A stretch of 64,000 nt of DNA. Origin: JBAZLV01 sp964586075. GTDB lineage: Bacteria; Nitrospirota; UBA9217. Every line of letters begins with the position of its first letter. The stretch's first letter is position 1. This document shows positions 60,482 to 64,000 of this stretch, piece by piece. The position numbers were made by a program, and so were the translations under genes. The DNA is taken from positions 7,240-71,239 of the forward strand of contig CAZPGZ010000017.1 of assembly GCA_964586075.1 (NCBI GenBank), given 5' to 3'. A model generated the notes under the pieces. It searched no databases and was not told where the DNA came from. It was given only the letters and a program-made list of their open reading frames with translations.

Positions 60482-61307
60482 ACTTGATGCCCTGATGGAG
60501 GCGTTTGGAGCGGCCGGAGGAGAGAAGAGCGTTCTTGCCGACAAGGAGACGGCGCATCTTATCGTGAATCAAAACCGGATCGTGAGCCTGCAGGGAATCG
60601 AAGGCATGAAGGTGAAAACCCGGGAAATGCGGAACGGCATATCGGCCTCAATCAGCGTTGCGGAAGGGGCCGTCATAAAAAACCCCGTTCATCTCTGTTT
60701 CGGCGTCGTGCACAAAAAAGGACTGCAAAAAATAAAAATGAACATCAGGCTTGAACGAGGCGCTGCAGCAAAGTTCATCGCCCACTGCATTTTTCCAAAA
60801 GCGGAAAAGGTGCGGCACCTCATGGATGCAACGGTCGAGATAGGTGAGGGGGCGGAAATGCGGTACTCGGAGACCCATTATCATGGTCTGTACGGCGGGA
60901 TTGAGGTCGTGCCGAAGCTTGCCGTCCGGATCGGAAAGGGCGGAAGGTATTATACCGACTTTACGCTCGTGAACGGCAGGGTCGGCAGGCTCGCGCTCGA
61001 GGGGGAGAACGCCCGGGGTCTGGTAAAAGCCCGGGTCGCGGTCGAGGATGAAGCCGCTGCCGAGATCACCGGCATTACCGAAGGCAATGCCGCGGGAGCG
61101 CGGGGCCACGTGGATTGCATGGAGATTGTGAAGGACAAAGCCGTAGCAAAAGCGTATCCCTTCGTCCAGGTGAATCATCCGCTGGCAAAGGTGACGCACG
61201 AGGCCTCCATCGGCAGCGTCGATAAAAAGCAGATGGAGACGCTCATGGCTCATGGACTTTCTCCTTCGGAGGCCGTTGACATGATTGTGAAGGGGATGCT
61301 TGCGTGA
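60474..61307 (+). CDS. SufB/SufD-family scaffold protein of a minimal SUF system
   Basis: A 277-residue SufB/D-type beta-helix protein, shorter than E. coli SufB (about 495 residues) and matching the archaeal or anaerobic short form. It shows NPVHLCFGVVHKKGLQKI, GAEMRYSETHYHGLYGG, GRLALEGENARG, RGHVDCMEIV and the C-terminal VTHEASIGSVDKKQMETLMAHGLSPSEAVDMIVKGML, diagnostic for the family. With the SufC-like ATPase it should form a BC complex assembling Fe-S clusters. Overlaps both neighbours. Confidence 0.88.
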   Translation: MSELDALMEAFGAAGGEKSVLADKETAHLIVNQNRIVSLQGIEGMKVKTREMRNGISASISVAEGAVIKNPVHLCFGVVHKKGLQKIKMNIRLERGAAAKFIAHCIFPKAEKVRHLMDATVEIGEGAEMRYSETHYHGLYGGIEVVPKLAVRIGKGGRYYTDFTLVNGRVGRLALEGENARGLVKARVAVEDEAAAEITGITEGNAAGARGHVDCMEIVKDKAVAKAYPFVQVNHPLAKVTHEASIGSVDKKQMETLMAHGLSPSEAVDMIVKGMLA

Positions 61308-62851
61308 AGACAATGACCGCGATTCCGGCCTGGTTTATGCTGGTGTTTTTTTCAACAGTGCCGGTATGGGGGGCTGAGGCTGCTCCGCAGCCTATGCAAA
61401 GCAGCCCTGTTCCAACAGTGCAGCAGCCATTGCTTCCACTCCCGGACGTGCCGGAAAACTGCCCTCCTCCGCCGGCATTGTCGGGCGCGGAAACAGGCAG
61501 CCCGGCCGCTTCTTCCGGATCGACAATTTCACAAAAAAAACCATCAACCACCGCGGGCCTATTGAAGCCTTTTACAATTGTTTTATTCTGGGGAGATGGA
61601 TGTCCTCACTGTGCGGTTGAAAAAGATTTTCTGAAGGAAATCGGAAAACAGTATCCATCGATGAGAGTCAAGTTATATGAGGTCTGGTATGACCGGAACA
61701 ATGCCGCATTGCTGAGCCGGCTGGCGGGAAAATACGGATTAACCCCCGGTGGTGTTCCCGTCACGTTCATCGGCAGCAAGTCGTTCGTGGGATTTTCCAG
61801 CGCACTGAAAAGCGAGCTGCTTGAGCTAATCAAAAGCTGTTCTGCCTCAGGCTGCCCCGATCCGCTCATTCAATTACAGGAAACAGTTTTCCGTCCGTTT
61901 GTTTCCAAAAAACCGGTCCCGCCAACCGCCGGGAAAAAAGCCGCGGAGTCTGCCACGCCTCAGTCTGCCGGGACTGCGGCTAAGCCGGAGGCACAGACGT
62001 CCGATGGAAGGCAGGAGCTTATAGATATTCCTCTCCTGGGCAGGCTTGACCCTGCCGGGATGTCGCTCCCGGTCATGACGATCGTGATCGCAGGGCTCGA
62101 CAGCTTCAATCCCTGCGCGTTTTTTGTTTTGTTCGCCCTGCTCGGTCTTCTGATCCACGCGCGGTCCAGGGCCCGTATGATGTTCATCGGCGGAATCTTC
62201 GTCTTCTTTTCCGGATTCATCTATTTCATTTTCATGGCCGCATGGTTGAACCTCTTTCTGGTCATGGGACAGGTCGCACTTATCACGGCTATTGCCGGCG
62301 TCGTCTCGATAATCATTGCGGCAATCAACATCAAGGATTTCTTTGCCTTCAAAGCGGGAGTGTCTCTCACGATCCCCGACAGCGCGAAACCGAAGCTGTT
62401 CGACCGTATGCGGAAACTGATGCGCTCCACATCCGTTATTTCGATGATAGTCGGTTCAGCGGTGCTTGCCATTGTCGCAAACTCGTATGAACTGCTCTGC
62501 ACCGCGGGATTTCCCATGGTCTTTACCCGCATTCTTACCCTAAACCAGCTGCCGCTTTCGATCTACTATCTTTACCTGATACTCTATAACCTCGTCTATG
62601 TTATACCGCTGGCAGCTATCGTGATCATCTTTACGTATACGCTGGGTAAGAAGCAACTGACGGAGCGCCAGGGCCGCGTGCTGAAGCTGGTCTCCGGAAT
62701 GATGATGCTCGGTCTGGGGCTGGTACTCCTGCTCAGGCCCGCGCTACTGAACAACATACTCGCGTCGATCAGCCTGCTCGTCGGAGCGGTCTTGATTTCG
62801 TGCGTGATAATGTTCGTCGATAAAAGATACAACGGAATCAGAAAGAAATAA
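61304..62851 (+). CDS. Thioredoxin-CcdA/DsbD-like fusion, membrane thiol reductant protein
   Basis: A 515-residue protein: signal peptide (1-23), Pro-rich linker, an exported thioredoxin-like domain with C100-P-H-C103 (FWGDGCPHCAVEKDFL), another linker, then about six to seven membrane segments from residue 255. The membrane part has two isolated cysteines, C271 (FNPCAFFVLF) and C399 (YELLCTAGFP), in positions like the electron-carrying pair of CcdA/DsbD. It probably moves electrons outward across the membrane. The start GTG overlaps the SufB-like stop (GTGA), or ATG 61313. Confidence 0.75.
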   Translation: MKTMTAIPAWFMLVFFSTVPVWGAEAAPQPMQSSPVPTVQQPLLPLPDVPENCPPPPALSGAETGSPAASSGSTISQKKPSTTAGLLKPFTIVLFWGDGCPHCAVEKDFLKEIGKQYPSMRVKLYEVWYDRNNAALLSRLAGKYGLTPGGVPVTFIGSKSFVGFSSALKSELLELIKSCSASGCPDPLIQLQETVFRPFVSKKPVPPTAGKKAAESATPQSAGTAAKPEAQTSDGRQELIDIPLLGRLDPAGMSLPVMTIVIAGLDSFNPCAFFVLFALLGLLIHARSRARMMFIGGIFVFFSGFIYFIFMAAWLNLFLVMGQVALITAIAGVVSIIIAAINIKDFFAFKAGVSLTIPDSAKPKLFDRMRKLMRSTSVISMIVGSAVLAIVANSYELLCTAGFPMVFTRILTLNQLPLSIYYLYLILYNLVYVIPLAAIVIIFTYTLGKKQLTERQGRVLKLVSGMMMLGLGLVLLLRPALLNNILASISLLVGAVLISCVIMFVDKRYNGIRKK

Positions 62852-62871
62852 CAGCCGTAAGGAAGGTACCT

Positions 62872-64000
62872 ATGCAAAAAATTAAACTGACCATCCTCCC
62901 AAGTGAGAACAAGCAAACAAGCGAATCGTGCTGCGCTGCTCCGGTTCCCAAGACCTGCTGTCCGACAGAAAAAGCGCTGCCGCAAATTACCGTCGGTTGG
63001 GAAGGCGCGGCGTCAGGCAAAGTCGGAAAGATCTCAACCGAATGGACCCGATCTGACTACTGGGGCATGATCAAGTGCAGGATCAGCGCTTTCCGCACAC
63101 AGTACACCGCTTCGCCGGGTTTGTACGCGGTGGGAGAACCATCAAAGGAATCCGATGTATTCGTGAGCGCCAATTACAAGTTCAGCTTCGATGTTCTCCG
63201 CCGCGAACTGCGGGGAATGAATGCCTGGATACTTGTTCTTGATACCAAGGGAATCAATGTCTGGTGCGCGGCAGGCAAGGGGACATTCGGCACGGATGAG
63301 TTGATAAAGCGCATCCAGGAAGCAAAGCTGGACGCCGTGGTCAGTCACCGCAGGATCATTGTTCCTCAACTCGGGGCCGTGGGCGTGAGTTCGGGAGAAG
63401 TCAAAAAGAAAACAGGATTCACCGTCTTCTACGGGCCGGTGCAGGCCGCCGATATTCCCGCCTACATCAAGGCAGGCTACAGGAAAACGAAGGAGATGAG
63501 CCTTATGCAGTTTTCCCTGTTTGACAGGCTTGTTCTCACGCCGATGGAGATCAACCCGTTCATGAAAAAGTATCCGTGGTTTGCCGCAGCGGTTCTGCTC
63601 ATCTTCGGCCTCCAGCCTTCCGGCATTCTGTTTCAGCAAGCGTGGACCGGTGGGTTGCCGTTTCTGCTGCTCGGACTTGCGGCAATCGTCGCGGGAGCAT
63701 TCCTGACACCGGTATTGCTCCCATTCATCCCGGTTCGCTCGTTTGCGGTAAAAGGATGGCTTATGGGGATTCTATCCTTATCAACAGTCATGCCGTTTTT
63801 GAACGCGGCGCTGCAAGGCAGCGTCCTGCTTCTTGTCATAACGTGGCTGCTCTTTCCTCTGCTGAGTTCGTATATTGCGCTTCAGTTCACCGGGTCAACA
63901 ATATTTACCGGCATGTCCGGGGTGCAAAAAGAGCTGAAGCTCGGACTTCCGGTTTATATCAGCGCGGCCGGAATAACGCTGCTGCTGGTGGTTTTGTACA
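62872..64000 (+). CDS. hgcA: Mercury methylation corrinoid protein HgcA (3' end cut off)
   Basis: At least 376 residues, running off the right edge near the expected C-terminus. Residues 129-136, NVWCAAGK followed by GTFG, are the HgcA cap-helix signature; C132 is the expected lower axial ligand to cobalt. Further family blocks are VSHRRIIVPQLGAVGV, TGFTVFYGPVQAADIPAYIKAGY and RLVLTPMEI. Four to five membrane segments follow from about residue 235, which separates HgcA from soluble CdhD/AcsC. The N-terminus carries CC at 20-21 and 29-30. ATG 62872 follows AAGGAAGG. hgcB is expected just beyond the window. Confidence 0.93.
   Translation, partial: MQKIKLTILPSENKQTSESCCAAPVPKTCCPTEKALPQITVGWEGAASGKVGKISTEWTRSDYWGMIKCRISAFRTQYTASPGLYAVGEPSKESDVFVSANYKFSFDVLRRELRGMNAWILVLDTKGINVWCAAGKGTFGTDELIKRIQEAKLDAVVSHRRIIVPQLGAVGVSSGEVKKKTGFTVFYGPVQAADIPAYIKAGYRKTKEMSLMQFSLFDRLVLTPMEINPFMKKYPWFAAAVLLIFGLQPSGILFQQAWTGGLPFLLLGLAAIVAGAFLTPVLLPFIPVRSFAVKGWLMGILSLSTVMPFLNAALQGSVLLLVITWLLFPLLSSYIALQFTGSTIFTGMSGVQKELKLGLPVYISAAGITLLLVVLY

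Noticed and set aside
1..64000. CRISPR arrays, prophage, intact insertion sequences, rRNA genes
   Set aside because: No regularly spaced repeats, phage structural genes, transposases or rRNA segments were found on either strand.

Overview
The window reads as chromosome of an anaerobic, Gram-negative-type bacterium. Evidence includes an aldehyde:ferredoxin oxidoreductase, a small ferredoxin, two Fe-S assembly systems, lipoproteins and periplasmic proteins, diaminopimelate synthesis by the DapL route, RNase Y, a zapA/6S RNA locus and a mercury-methylation gene (hgcA). This combination is best known from Nitrospirota and Desulfobacterota. I favour one of these but cannot choose between them without phylogeny. 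Coding density is high, no CRISPR array or intact transposon is visible, and most genes lie on the minus strand.

Layout. 1-2.8 kb: truncated gpsA, divergent from an AOR gene followed by a Cys-rich redox protein. 2.8-5.7 kb: an unusual operon in which two related acyltransferase-like genes flank a TraB/GumN gene. 5.9-10.4 kb: acyl-CoA synthetase, ferredoxin and a slipin/NfeD pair. 10.6-13.1 kb: rsmD, coaD and a HemW-like radical SAM protein. 13.3-20.4 kb: a signalling block of three tandem receiver-PilZ proteins that all lack the phospho-acceptor Asp, an Fe-S protein, and an HD-GYP protein plus a HEAT-repeat protein that share an N-terminal domain. 20.5-28.6 kb: RNA/DNA housekeeping (xseA, ymdB, rny, rarA, 6S RNA, zapA, ftsY, yhaM). 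28.9-35.9 kb: hisC, mscS, an isc operon (iscR, cysteine desulfurase, iscU, tusA-like), an rRNA methyltransferase, two tRNAs and rsmA. 36-39.5 kb: two orphan peptide permeases and a HerA-like NTPase. 39.6-51.5 kb: a long lysine/arginine operon (argG, argH, lipoprotein, lysA, dapF, dapA, dapB, a DsbC-like protein with a CxxCH motif, dapL, folK, dNK) preceded by a cyclophilin. 51.9-54.6 kb: a MarR regulator whose probable operator is repeated in front of a QueG-like gene and an alpha/beta hydrolase.

54.7-64 kb is the most interesting part. It is a co-directional metalloid/metal cluster: thioredoxin-like protein, ArsR, Acr3, ArsP-type permease, a ProC-like dehydrogenase, a metallophosphoesterase, a minimal SufC/SufB (SMS-type) pair, a thioredoxin-CcdA fusion and finally hgcA, which runs off the right edge. 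HgcA is the corrinoid methyltransferase for mercury methylation. The context suggests coupling of arsenic sensing and efflux, Fe-S assembly, thiol redox chemistry and Hg methylation. hgcB would be expected just outside the window.

A second theme is promoter architecture. gpsA, the AOR gene, the HEAT gene and the TrmH-family gene each have a good sigma70-type promoter whose -10 box lies only 6-7 nt from the start codon, with no Shine-Dalgarno sequence, which predicts leaderless mRNAs. All calls come from reading the sequence; no database search was run.
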